A stretch of DNA of 64,000 bases from assembly GCA_021151825.1 (NCBI GenBank), contig JAGKWQ010000007.1, forward strand, positions 62,001 to 126,000. The letters are read 5' to 3'. Position 1 is the first letter of the stretch. Every line of letters begins with the position of its first letter. Both the position numbers and the translations under genes were made by a program. Of the stretch, positions 8,903 through 17,057 are shown piece after piece. This DNA comes from Cellvibrionaceae bacterium. GTDB taxonomy: Bacteria; Pseudomonadota; Gammaproteobacteria; Pseudomonadales; Cellvibrionaceae. The notes under the pieces are model-generated. The model was given only the letters and a program-made list of their open reading frames with translations, had not been told where the DNA came from and did not search any database.

Positions 8903-9176
8903 TTTTAAAGTGGTTTGGCCGGATGGCGATCAAGTTACTTATTACTCACCATCTACTATCGTGCATGAACATTTATCTGTGGGTGGCCATTACAGCCAAA
9001 CTGAATTCGATGCACGTGTCAGTTCTGCTTTAAATGCAGCATCTGAGCGGGTGTATAAAAAATTTGGTTATTACTGCACTGCTGCCAGTGCGGAGTTGGA
9101 AAAAATTAATCGCAAACTGCAATTTTTGCGAGAGCAAGAAATAACAGGCGAGGTTCGCGTCACGCAATTTAATTAG
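8889..9176 (+). CDS. nitG: MSMEG_0570-family nitrogen-starvation protein
   Basis: A 95-residue protein with the family pattern MPSVNFKVVWPDGDQVTYYSP at its N-terminus and a helical C-terminal half (ASAELEKINRKLQFLREQ). ATG 8889 was chosen; the frame is open further upstream but inside nitF. The family is confined to Nit1-type clusters and has no assigned reaction. Its position between the AIR-synthase-like and flavoprotein genes is conserved in such clusters. Confidence 0.88.
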   Translation: MPSVNFKVVWPDGDQVTYYSPSTIVHEHLSVGGHYSQTEFDARVSSALNAASERVYKKFGYYCTAASAELEKINRKLQFLREQEITGEVRVTQFN

Positions 9177-9235
9177 ACCAATGCAATTTGCATATTCTAT
9201 TCAATTAATTCGTTAATTATGCTACGGGAAATATT

Positions 9236-10558
9236 ATGAACATGGCCGCAAATCCCGATTTACCTGACAATCAATCACCTAATAGCAAGTCACCTAACAA
9301 AAAGTCACCGGCGACAAAAAGTCGGCAACATCACAGCGCGATTGTAATTGGTGCAGGGCAAGCAGGGCTTTCAATGAGCTACTGCCTGTCGAAGCAAGGT
9401 ATCGATAATATTATTTTGGAAAAATCCAGCCAGATCGCTGATAACTGGCGCAGTCAACGCTGGGATACTTTTTGTTTGGTAACACCTAATTGGCAGTGTC
9501 AATTACCGGGTTATCCCTATCAGGGAAATGATCCGGATGGTTTTATGGTGAAGGATGAAATTGTTGAATATTTAGAGGGCTACTGCGCCTTTTTTAATCC
9601 TGTGATTATTTTTAACAGTCCGGTAATTTCACTGACCAAAAATGGTGACCTGTTTACATTGGTGACTGTTGATACCATATACACCGCAGATCAAGTCGTT
9701 ATTGCTTGTGGTAGTTACCATGAGCCGCGTATTCCTGCGATGGCAAAAAAAATGCCCGCACATATCGCCCATGTACATTCCAATTTTTATAAAAATCCGG
9801 CTCAGCTTCCGCCGGGCGAGGTGATGGTAGTTGGCACCGGTCAGTCGGGTTGCCAAATCGCGGAAGACTTGCATCTTGCTGGCCGTAAAGTGCATTTATG
9901 TGTTGGTCCTGCGCCGCGTGTCAACCGCCGCTATCGCGGCAGGGATGTGGTGAATTGGCTGGATGATATGGGTTATTACAACACTACATTGGAAACCCAT
10001 CCCGACGGAAAAAATGCAGTGCACTCCACCAATCATTATGTTACTGGCCGCGATGGCGGGCGCGATTTGAATCTGCGTATTTTTGCCGGGCAAGGCATGA
10101 AATTGTACGGTGTATTAAAAGACTCCGACGGTGAGAAATTATTTTTTAAAGACGATCTGAAACAAAACCTGGATTATGCCGATCAGGTTGCTGAACGAAT
10201 CGTAAAAGGAATTGAGGATTACATCCAAAAAAATGGCATTGACGCTCCTGCGGACGATAATATCTACAGCAATTATTTGCCTGAAATAATTACCGAGTTA
10301 GATATTGGATCTTCAGGTATTAATTCTATCGTTTGGTCTACCGGATTTAATATGCGCTTTGAATGGATTAGCTTGCCAGTGTTTGAAGATAATGGTTATC
10401 CCAAACAAAAGCGGGGCGTGACAGATACAGAAGGTTTGTATTTTATCGGCCTTAACTGGATGCACACCTGGGGTTCCGGGCGTTTCTATCAAGTGGGGCG
10501 CGATGCCGAATATTTGAGTGAGGTGATGGTGACGATCAGGCAAGCAGTTATTGCCTGA
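9236..10558 (+). CDS. nitH: MSMEG_0569-family flavin-dependent oxidoreductase
   Basis: A 440-residue FAD/NAD(P)H monooxygenase-like protein. FAD-binding GAGQAG is at 39-44 and a second nucleotide-binding GTGQSG at 200-205; YFIGLNWMHTWGSGRF near the end is the family FAD-closing segment. The first 30 residues are an unusual hydrophilic tail with repeated NxKSP-like words (NSKSP, NKKSP, ATKS), probably disordered; a start closer to residue 33 is possible. It is the last gene of the cluster and converges on an EamA transporter gene 27 bases away. Confidence 0.9.
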   Translation: MNMAANPDLPDNQSPNSKSPNKKSPATKSRQHHSAIVIGAGQAGLSMSYCLSKQGIDNIILEKSSQIADNWRSQRWDTFCLVTPNWQCQLPGYPYQGNDPDGFMVKDEIVEYLEGYCAFFNPVIIFNSPVISLTKNGDLFTLVTVDTIYTADQVVIACGSYHEPRIPAMAKKMPAHIAHVHSNFYKNPAQLPPGEVMVVGTGQSGCQIAEDLHLAGRKVHLCVGPAPRVNRRYRGRDVVNWLDDMGYYNTTLETHPDGKNAVHSTNHYVTGRDGGRDLNLRIFAGQGMKLYGVLKDSDGEKLFFKDDLKQNLDYADQVAERIVKGIEDYIQKNGIDAPADDNIYSNYLPEIITELDIGSSGINSIVWSTGFNMRFEWISLPVFEDNGYPKQKRGVTDTEGLYFIGLNWMHTWGSGRFYQVGRDAEYLSEVMVTIRQAVIA

Positions 10559-10585
10559 TGTAGAATTGGTTGAAAAATTTCCGCG

Positions 10586-11518
10586 TCATTTCTGATGGCG
10601 CGGCACACGAGTCACTAAAAAAATACCACCACAAACCAGTACTAGTGCAATTAAATATTTCCATTCCATAATCGTTTCGCCGAGAAAAATTGCCGAAAGT
10701 GCAACGCCGAAGACGGGAACTAAAAAATTGAAAATACTTACCATGCCAACAGGATTGTATTTCAATAGTGTTCCCCATAAGGCGAATGCGGCGGATGATA
10801 GCAAGGCGAGATAAATCAATAGCAGCGTTGATTGAATGTCAAAATTTTTCAAGCTGCCACCGGTGGCCCAGCCCAAAAGCATTAACGCAAGACCGCCGAT
10901 AGCCAGTTGCCAAGCTGTCATAATAAGCACATCCATGTGTTGTGAAATTCGTTTGCCATAAATGGACGCTGCTGCAAGTGTAAAGGCGGCGATCACAATA
11001 AAACCCTCGCCTTCCAGCGTCACTTCAAAATCCAGTGCGCTGTTATTAAAATTCACTACCATCACGCCCACAAAACCGGCCAGGCAGCCGAGCACTTTTC
11101 GGTGGTTCAAGCGGTCATTGTGATAAATAAAGTGCGCAAGTAGTACACTGAAAAATGTACCGGTTGCATTCAGTATTGATGCTTTAACGCCGGTCGCATG
11201 CGCCAGACCGATATAGAAGAATACATATTGAACGGTTGTTTGGGTCAAACCCATAATGCTGATTTGTCGCCATTGTTTCAGGTTAATGCCGGTTAATGCT
11301 TTTCCTGTCAGCTTGCATAAAAACAGCAAAAAGATACCCGCGAGCAGAAAACGATAACCTGCGAATAGCATTTGTGCAGGTATGTCGTTACGGGCTATAT
11401 CCAGCATCGCATAACCACTTTTAATGGCAGGGTAAGAGCTGCCCCACAACAGCGTGCACAGGGTTGCACAGAGGAAGAGTATTTCACGGCGGGTAAAAAA
11501 GGAGCTGGAATTGCTCAT
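10586..11518 (-). CDS. EamA/DMT-family transporter
   Basis: About 310 residues with ten predicted membrane helices in two EamA repeats (CTLLWGSSYPAIKSGY opening the first; AAASIYGKRISQH near the start of the second) and a basic C-terminus. It is probably an exporter of small metabolites or amino acids. The start at 11518 (MSNSSSFF) was chosen because an AAAGG site precedes it; the open frame extends 16 codons further upstream. Confidence 0.85.
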   Translation of the reverse strand: MSNSSSFFTRREILFLCATLCTLLWGSSYPAIKSGYAMLDIARNDIPAQMLFAGYRFLLAGIFLLFLCKLTGKALTGINLKQWRQISIMGLTQTTVQYVFFYIGLAHATGVKASILNATGTFFSVLLAHFIYHNDRLNHRKVLGCLAGFVGVMVVNFNNSALDFEVTLEGEGFIVIAAFTLAAASIYGKRISQHMDVLIMTAWQLAIGGLALMLLGWATGGSLKNFDIQSTLLLIYLALLSSAAFALWGTLLKYNPVGMVSIFNFLVPVFGVALSAIFLGETIMEWKYLIALVLVCGGIFLVTRVPRHQK

Positions 11519-11854
11519 TAGGAAACCTTTACTGATAATTTCGCTTACTAAAAGAAAAGTGTGCACAAAAAATACTGTTGTGCCTGGTCTTTTTGCGCTA
11601 TTGGCCAGATGTGATATGCGATGTTATTGATTAATAGAGTTTATCGATTTATTGTCGTAAGTAATATGCTCTTTACTCATGTTTAACAGGAGGTACATGC
11701 GATGAGCAGGCAAAATGTTACAGCGAAAAAGGATCGATAGTTCTATATTAGGCGAGCGCAATAATCCAAAATTAATAACGCGGAATTGGATATAGCAGTT
11801 GTCGCGGGATATGTGCAGGTTTTCTCTTTGATATAAAATTGAGGGTATTAAGAA
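11519..11854. other. Intergenic stretch without recognisable gene
   Basis: An AT-rich divergent spacer between the EamA gene (minus) and the GFA gene (plus). Only a short minus-strand frame without family features is present, and I do not call it. Promoters for both neighbours should lie here, but I see no convincing consensus. Confidence 0.6.
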
Positions 11855-12253
11855 ATGACAATACATTCAGGTTCGTGTTTATGTGGTGCAGTAAAGTATG
11901 AGATAGAGGGGGATTTTGAACACTTTTTTCTCTGTCATTGCAGTCATTGCCGTAAAGATACCGGCTCTGCGCACGCCGCTAATTTATTTTCGACATCGGC
12001 CACTCTGAAGTGGGTTCATGGTCAAGATAAAATAACATCTTTCAATTTGCCTGCTACCAGGCACAGCAGAAGTTTTTGTTCTACCTGTGGCTCGGCACTT
12101 CCGTGCAAACAAGATAATTTGCTGGTTGTCCCTGCTGGCAGTCTGGATACCGATTTATCGATTAAACCAAATGCGCATATTTTTGTAGCCAGCAGAGCAG
12201 TATGGGATAAAGAACTGGAAAGTTTTCCTGCTTTTGAACTTTATCCATCATGA
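11855..12253 (+). CDS. GFA (glutathione-dependent formaldehyde-activating)-family protein
   Basis: A 132-residue zinc protein with the GFA cysteine pattern: GSCLCGAVKYEI, HCSHCRKDTGSAHA and CSTCGSALP. These cysteines bind two zinc ions in the family. Despite the name, most members have no proven formaldehyde activity. It is probably cytoplasmic. It is followed after 26 bases by a deaminase gene in the same direction. Confidence 0.9.
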   Translation: MTIHSGSCLCGAVKYEIEGDFEHFFLCHCSHCRKDTGSAHAANLFSTSATLKWVHGQDKITSFNLPATRHSRSFCSTCGSALPCKQDNLLVVPAGSLDTDLSIKPNAHIFVASRAVWDKELESFPAFELYPS

Positions 12254-12279
12254 TGCAGCTATAAATGTGAGCAATTTCG

Positions 12280-12705
12280 ATGAATCAATTGTTTATGTTG
12301 CGTGCATTGGAGTTATCCAGAAATGCACTTCCTCATTGCATTCCAAACCCTCCTGTAGGTTGCGTATTGGTACGCGATGGAAATGTTGTTGCTGAAGGTT
12401 TTACCCAAGCCATTGGTGGTAATCATGCCGAGGTTGAGGCATTCAATGCTTATCGTGGAAGCCTGGAAAATGTCACTGTTTATGTAACCCTGGAGCCTTG
12501 TTCTTTTGTAGGAAGAACGCCGGCGTGTGCTTCTATGCTGGTGACATCCGGCATCAAAAATGTTGTGGTGGCGATGTTAGATCCTGACCCGAGAAATAGC
12601 GGTAAAGGTATTAGCATCCTGCGCCAAGCAGGTATTCATGTCTATGTTGGTTTATGCCATGAACAGGTCGCTGAGTTTTTAACGCCCTACCTTGGGAAGT
12701 CGTAG
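12280..12705 (+). CDS. RibD-type cytidine deaminase-fold protein, deaminase domain only
   Basis: A 141-residue zinc deaminase: NPPVGCVLV, zinc-site HAEVEAF with catalytic Glu, and EPCSFVGRTPACASML providing two zinc cysteines. This is the pattern of the RibD deaminase domain (riboflavin pathway), but the reductase half is missing and no rib genes are nearby. It could be a stand-alone pyrimidine or pterin deaminase. Start ATG 12280 has a weak ribosome site. Neighbours are unrelated small enzymes. Confidence 0.85.
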   Translation: MNQLFMLRALELSRNALPHCIPNPPVGCVLVRDGNVVAEGFTQAIGGNHAEVEAFNAYRGSLENVTVYVTLEPCSFVGRTPACASMLVTSGIKNVVVAMLDPDPRNSGKGISILRQAGIHVYVGLCHEQVAEFLTPYLGKS

Positions 12706-12762
12706 TGTTGCGTTTGCTATGTAAAAATTTTATCAATATTAAATGTTAGTGAAGGTGTAATC

Positions 12763-13137
12763 ATGGAAGTGCAAGGCCAAATTAAATTTACGATCACCCA
12801 ACGATCTTCCGATGAAGTTATTGCAGAAATGCCGGTTCAGCCCGGTATTTTAAATCCGTTCGGTACTGTGCATGCGGGTGCTACTTTATGGCTTGCGGAT
12901 GTTGCGGCATCAATACTTGTGCTTGATGGTGATAGCCTTGAAAAAGGAATGAAAGGGTTTCCGCTGGCGATAAATCTTAATGCGAATTTATTAGGCAATA
13001 GCGCTAGCGGTATGTTTGTAGCGAGATCAATTTACGTCAAGAATGGCCGCACTGTTAAAGTGGTGAAAACTACGGTAACGGAAGCCTCCGGTAAATTAAT
13101 TGCTGATGTTACAACGAGCCATGTTTTATCGGTTTAA
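12763..13137 (+). CDS. PaaI-type hotdog thioesterase
   Basis: A 124-residue single hotdog domain with the motif LNPFGTVHAGATLWLADVAAS, matching the thioesterase superfamily PaaI/YbdB-like group that hydrolyses acyl-CoA. A GAAGG ribosome site precedes ATG 12763. It converges with the LysR gene; nothing in the context points to a substrate. Confidence 0.85.
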   Translation: MEVQGQIKFTITQRSSDEVIAEMPVQPGILNPFGTVHAGATLWLADVAASILVLDGDSLEKGMKGFPLAINLNANLLGNSASGMFVARSIYVKNGRTVKVVKTTVTEASGKLIADVTTSHVLSV

Positions 13138-13184
13138 ATAAATATTCCCACATGATTTTTTCTCAGGATTTGAAAAAATTACTG

Positions 13185-14111
13185 TCATGTTGCCCGCCAT
13201 TCGGCCGGTAGCGCTTCTGCAAGGTAATCCATAAACGCACGCACCTTGGGGGTTAAATGGTGGCGGTCACGTACGCAAGCGTAGAGATCCAGTGGTTCAA
13301 CTTCTGTACGAAATCCGGTGCATTCGCGCGTTGAAAATAATTCGATTAATTCACCGCGCCGCAAATAATCATTAGCAACAAATGCAGCCAAACGTGTAAC
13401 GCCACCTCCGGCAACGGCGAGGCGTGCAAGTACATCGATATCGTCGCTGATAATTGCCGCGCGCACTTCCGCATCAAAACGCAAACCATTTTCGACAAAT
13501 CCCCAGCGTAAAAAGCGCCCGTCAGCGGCAAGGCGAAAGACCAGGCAATCGTGCTCGCGTAAATCGGCGGGCGTTGATGGTCGCCCGGCACGCGCTATGT
13601 ACGCTGGCGATGCGCAAAAAATTGTGGGTACGGTAGCAATTTTGCGTGCGACCATGCCTTCATCCAGTTGCTGCTTGATACGAATACTCACATCAACCGA
13701 TTCCTGAATGTGGTCAACACGGCGATCCGTTGAGGTTAATTCCAGTTCCAGGCGCGGATAACGTTGATTAAACGCGGGAATCAGCGGAGCTAATACATGG
13801 CGACTGAATGCGGCGGTGGAGGCTATGCACAACCGCCCTTGCAGTTCCTTGTGCACATCGGTCACTGCTGCGCGCGCAAGTTCCAATTCCTGAATGAGGA
13901 GTGCCACTTTGTCGTAGTAGATGCGACCTGCATCGGTCATCGCCAGGCTACGTGTGGTGCGGGTCAGCAAGCGTACGCCAAGGTAGGACTCCAACCGGGC
14001 GATATTCTGGCTGGTGGCAGCCGCGCTAATACCCAGCCGCCGCGCCGCCGCCGCGATGCTTCCGCCTTCCACCGCTTTTACGAAACTCTCGATACCGCGC
14101 AATGTATCCAT
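13185..14111 (-). CDS. LysR-family transcriptional regulator
   Basis: A 308-residue LysR regulator: an N-terminal winged helix (FVKAVEGGSIAAAARRLGISAAATSQNIARLESYLGVRLLTRTTRSLAMTDAG across residues 9-60) and a periplasmic-binding-like effector domain from about residue 90. It belongs to the subgroup with RRVDHIQESVDVSIRI typical of many short-chain or membrane-protein pairs. It is divergent from the small DUF2798 gene at 14271, its likely target. Confidence 0.92.
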   Translation of the reverse strand: MDTLRGIESFVKAVEGGSIAAAARRLGISAAATSQNIARLESYLGVRLLTRTTRSLAMTDAGRIYYDKVALLIQELELARAAVTDVHKELQGRLCIASTAAFSRHVLAPLIPAFNQRYPRLELELTSTDRRVDHIQESVDVSIRIKQQLDEGMVARKIATVPTIFCASPAYIARAGRPSTPADLREHDCLVFRLAADGRFLRWGFVENGLRFDAEVRAAIISDDIDVLARLAVAGGGVTRLAAFVANDYLRRGELIELFSTRECTGFRTEVEPLDLYACVRDRHHLTPKVRAFMDYLAEALPAEWRAT

Positions 14112-14270
14112 TGGCTTAGCTTCCGAATTAATAAGTTGATTGCCAAGTTTTACTTAATACAGCAAAAGCGTCCACTTATCTACCGGGATAGGGCAAAGCA
14201 CCGTAGAGTGCATTCTGTCGGCGTGAGTTACCGCCGTAAAAAGCATCGAAATCGTTTAGGGGAATTGGAA

Positions 14271-14528
14271 ATGCAAGAAGCCACTATTAAAGCCAGCAAT
14301 AGAAAATTACACGCTAAATACACGCCCATCGTGTTTGCGTTTTATATGTCGATGATCATGGCGTTTTTAATGTCGCTGATTATTGTGGCTGCCAATAGTG
14401 GAATTACGGATCACTATTTAAATCAGGTCGTGCATGCTTATCGTATTGCCATGCCCGCTGCCTTTTTTTGTATCTTGGTCGTGCGGCCGCTGGTGATGTT
14501 GATGGTGAAACACACGATCAGAAGCTAA
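14271..14528 (+). CDS. DUF2798-family small membrane protein
   Basis: An 85-residue protein with two membrane helices (YTPIVFAFYMSMIMAFLMSL and a C-terminal helix FFCILVVRPLVMLMV), the DUF2798 layout. ATG 14271 was chosen because AGGGGAATTGG lies before it; the frame is open far upstream but there it runs antisense to the LysR gene. Function unknown. It is probably controlled by the divergent LysR protein. Confidence 0.8.
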   Translation: MQEATIKASNRKLHAKYTPIVFAFYMSMIMAFLMSLIIVAANSGITDHYLNQVVHAYRIAMPAAFFCILVVRPLVMLMVKHTIRS

Positions 14529-14587
14529 ATCGAATGATTAATTTCAACATTGCTTCACCCGATTTCACGCACTGAAAAAATGAAACT

Positions 14588-14618
14588 CACCTTTTTAATC
14601 GCAGTGATTAAAAAGGTG
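14588..14618. terminator. Hairpin, possible terminator of the DUF2798 gene
   Basis: A perfect 13-base inverted repeat (CACCTTTTTAATC / GATTAAAAAGGTG) with a 5-base loop, 60 bases after the DUF2798 stop. It lacks a clear T-run on the plus strand, so a terminator role is likely but not certain. Confidence 0.45.
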
Positions 14619-14846
14619 GTTTGAATGAAAAATGAGTGTATTGCTCATTCAAAAGCTCGGAAATTTTATCGCTCGCTCTTTATCGATTCATTTCTCTCGT
14701 TAGTCATTTATTCCTCTCGTCACGTACAGATTCATCCTCAACAGACACACTGTCCGGCGTTTTCCAATTTAATCATCTCGCCATTTCCGTCGCCTGTTAA
14801 CAGGAAGGCTGCGTTTATTCATCGGAAGCTACCGTGCATTGCCTGA

Positions 14847-14894
14847 ATGCGGAAACGGGCTTTCCCCTTCGGGTTTCCGGTGTCGTATGCGGAA
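14847..14894. promoter_or_regulatory. Candidate enhancer element upstream of fliD promoter
   Basis: Two copies of ATGCGGAA (14847-14854 and 14887-14894) flank a TTTCCCC word and a GGAAAC/GTTTCC dyad, 55-105 bases upstream of the sigma-54 promoter. The same words occur upstream of the flgB sigma-54 promoter (47751-47802), so this may be the binding site of a flagellar sigma-54 activator. Inference only. Confidence 0.4.
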
Positions 14895-14949
14895 GTTTTT
14901 TTTCACTGTAATTTTTTAATAAATTAATGAAAAACAATGAGTTATGAAT

Positions 14950-14965
14950 TGGCATTCATGTTGCT
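14950..14965 (+). promoter_or_regulatory. Sigma-54 promoter of the fliD operon
   Basis: TGGCATTCATGTTGCT fits TGGCAC-N5-TTGCA with GG (14951-14952) and GC (14963-14964) exactly ten bases apart. Transcription would start near 14976, giving a very short leader that includes the GGGAGGAG ribosome site of fliD. Confidence 0.82.
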
Positions 14966-14989
14966 AAACCCCTCGGGAGGAGAATTGCA

Positions 14990-16315
14990 ATGGCTATAGA
15001 TTCTGATTACGTCAAGCAGATGGCGACCCAACTGGCCAACTATGAGGTGCAGGCGGCGGTCACCAAGGCGAATCGCAACCAGTCCAGCTACAAGGCGCAA
15101 CTCACAGCGGTGACATCACTGGAAACTGCGTTGAAAACCTTTAGCTCGGCGGTGAAAGGTTTAAAAGGTGTGGACAAAAGTGTGTTGACTAACACCGCCA
15201 CGTTTAACAGTGACGGTTTCGCCACTGCCAAAGTGGGAACGGCTGCAGTAGCTGGCAATTACAAGTTTTTTGTAGAACAACTTGCCAGCGCTCATCAGGT
15301 CGCGTTGGAAGGTTTGACGGATGCGGATATTCCCACCAGCGGCAATTTGGTTATCGGCCAGGGGGCGGGAAGTTTCAGCATCGATTTAAGTAGTATTGAT
15401 TCCGATAGCAGTGGTGGTAATTCACTCGCTGAACTTGCCGCGGCAATTAATGCCGCGAGCGATAACACTGGTGTGAATGCAACGCTGGTGCGCAGCAACG
15501 GCAATGTGTCGTTGGTATTGGCAAGTGAAAAAACCGGCGCAGCAAACGCGATTACGTTATCGACGACCGGCGTAACTCCCGGTGCATTTGATACAGCCAC
15601 CAGCGCCCCACGTGAGCTCAGCGCTGCCAAAGATGCGCGTGTGCGTTTGGGTGGTGAAAGCGGAATGTTGTTAACCAATGCGAGTAATACCTTCGACAAC
15701 ATTATCGATGGTGTGAGCATGAGTTTTACCAAAGCCCATACAACCGGCGAACAACCGTTATCAGTCACTGTTGCGCGCGATGACAAAGCGACGAAAGACA
15801 AAGTACAGAGCTTTGTGACTGCAATTAATAATTTGCTCGGCACTTTTGATTCATTGACGGCAAGCGGTGGTGAAAATGCATCGCGCGGTGTGCTGGCCGG
15901 TGATGCGAGTATCCGTTCGATTGAAGGCATGTTGAACAAAGTATTGCGTACTGAATTTGGTGGCACCACCTTGATGGAAATGGGCATTGTCGCCGACCGT
16001 TATGGAAAATTAACGATCGACACGGCGCGTTTTGAAAAAGCTATCGCTGCAAATCCGGAAGGACTGGATGAATTATTTAACGCGAAAGACGGTTTGCTCG
16101 ACAGCCTGGATAAAAACACGGCGGTATACACCACCGGCCCGAACAATTTGATGAAAGCGCGCAAGGAAAGTTTGAACACGATGATGCGCCGCGTGGAAGA
16201 CCAGTTTGATGGTATCCAAAAACAGTACGACAGCTATTACACCCGTTACCTGAAGCAATACACCAACATGATGCAGACCATGTCTGCCATGGAACAAACC
16301 TTCGGTATGTTTTAA
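14990..16315 (+). CDS. fliD: Flagellar filament cap protein FliD (LafB-like)
   Basis: A 441-residue hook-associated protein 2. Conserved N-terminal heptad region (VKQMATQLANYEVQAAVTKANRNQSSYKAQLTAVTSLETALKTF), FliD_N/flagellin_IN-like middle and C-terminal coiled coil (DQFDGIQKQYDSYYTRYLKQYTNMMQTMSAMEQTF). It caps the growing filament and promotes flagellin folding. The ribosome site GGGAGGAG precedes ATG 14990. First gene of an eight-gene operon whose order equals lafBCDEFSTU of lateral flagella. The short N-terminus starting MAIDSDYVKQMATQLA is also typical of the lateral type. Confidence 0.93.
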   Translation: MAIDSDYVKQMATQLANYEVQAAVTKANRNQSSYKAQLTAVTSLETALKTFSSAVKGLKGVDKSVLTNTATFNSDGFATAKVGTAAVAGNYKFFVEQLASAHQVALEGLTDADIPTSGNLVIGQGAGSFSIDLSSIDSDSSGGNSLAELAAAINAASDNTGVNATLVRSNGNVSLVLASEKTGAANAITLSTTGVTPGAFDTATSAPRELSAAKDARVRLGGESGMLLTNASNTFDNIIDGVSMSFTKAHTTGEQPLSVTVARDDKATKDKVQSFVTAINNLLGTFDSLTASGGENASRGVLAGDASIRSIEGMLNKVLRTEFGGTTLMEMGIVADRYGKLTIDTARFEKAIAANPEGLDELFNAKDGLLDSLDKNTAVYTTGPNNLMKARKESLNTMMRRVEDQFDGIQKQYDSYYTRYLKQYTNMMQTMSAMEQTFGMF

Positions 16316-16342
16316 CAATGTTTAAAAAATTGGACTGCGCTG

Positions 16343-16744
16343 ATGAACAATCCTTATCTCGCTCATGAAAGTTATGACAGCTATCGCTCCATTGATCTGG
16401 AAGCGAAAGCGGCCACGGCATCACCTTACGAATTAGTGTTGGTGTTGTTTGATGGCTTGCTCGATGAACTCGCGCGCACGCGCGGTCACATTGAAGCAAA
16501 ACGTTACCAGGAAAAAGGTCGCTCGCTGGAAAAGTGCATGAACATTATTAATGGACTTAACAGCGCGCTGGATTACGACAACGGTGGTGAAGTGGTGCAA
16601 GGGTTGTCGCGTTTGTACGACTACTGCATTTATCGTTTATCCGATGTCAGCGTGAGTTTGTCGCTGGAAGGATTGGATGAAGTTGTGCATTTGCTCGGTG
16701 TAATTCGCGAAGGGTGGGATGGTGTCAATGCCAAGCGCGCCTGA
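16343..16744 (+). CDS. fliS: Flagellin export chaperone FliS (LafC-like)
   Basis: A 133-residue helical protein with the FliS pattern YRSIDLEAKAATASPYELVLVLFDGLLDELARTRGHIEAKRYQEKGRSLEKCMNIINGL. It binds the C-terminus of flagellin in the cytoplasm before export. It lies 27 bases after fliD and overlaps the next gene by 26 bases. Confidence 0.93.
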   Translation: MNNPYLAHESYDSYRSIDLEAKAATASPYELVLVLFDGLLDELARTRGHIEAKRYQEKGRSLEKCMNIINGLNSALDYDNGGEVVQGLSRLYDYCIYRLSDVSVSLSLEGLDEVVHLLGVIREGWDGVNAKRA

Positions 16745-17057
16745 TCGCTACCAGCAGCTCAAGCTAATCACTCTGGGTGAGCAAATGGCGGCCGCGTTGA
16801 AAGCCCAGGATTGGGACAGCGTAGGCGGAATTGATCTGCGTATCCGCGAGTGCTTGCAAGAGCTTGCTGCTTCAGAGGAAGTGTTGAGCCCGGAATTGGA
16901 AAAGGCGAAACAACAATTGCAGCAACTGTATGCGCGCGTGTTGCCTGCTTATGCGGAAGCCTGCGAAAAATTGCGGCAATTATTATTGGCCCATGTCGAT
17001 TATTCAGAAGCGCGTTCAGCGTATTTGCGTACTGGCTTATTGCAAGGTGAGAAATAA
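16719..17057 (+). CDS. fliT: FliT-like flagellar chaperone (LafD-like)
   Basis: A 112-residue all-helical protein located between fliS and fliK, the place of FliT/LafD. Sequence identity to FliT is not evident by eye; assignment rests on size, helical make-up (LITLGEQMAAALKAQDWDSVGGIDLRIRECL) and position. It would bind FliD or act as an export regulator. Start ATG 16719 overlaps fliS; an in-frame ATG at 16728 is an alternative. The stop overlaps the fliK start. Confidence 0.65.
   Translation: MVSMPSAPDRYQQLKLITLGEQMAAALKAQDWDSVGGIDLRIRECLQELAASEEVLSPELEKAKQQLQQLYARVLPAYAEACEKLRQLLLAHVDYSEARSAYLRTGLLQGEK

Larger units (their letters stand above)
14529..14989. other. Flagellar operon leader region
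   Basis: No gene is called here. It holds a 13-base-pair hairpin (14588-14618), two ATGCGGAA words (14847-14894), an eight-T run near 14895 and the sigma-54 promoter of fliD (14950-14965), each listed separately. A 73-codon open frame at 14625 has no family features or ribosome site and is rejected. Confidence 0.7.

Noticed and set aside
13797..14270. Long in-frame extension upstream of the DUF2798 gene
   Set aside because: It runs antisense to the LysR gene, lacks family features, and the real start at 14271 has a good ribosome site.
14625..14846. 73-codon open frame before the fliD promoter
   Set aside because: No ribosome site, no signal or domain, and it lies in a region of hairpins and promoter elements.
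15295..15987. 230-codon minus-strand open frame inside fliD
   Set aside because: Antisense shadow of a well-supported flagellar gene.
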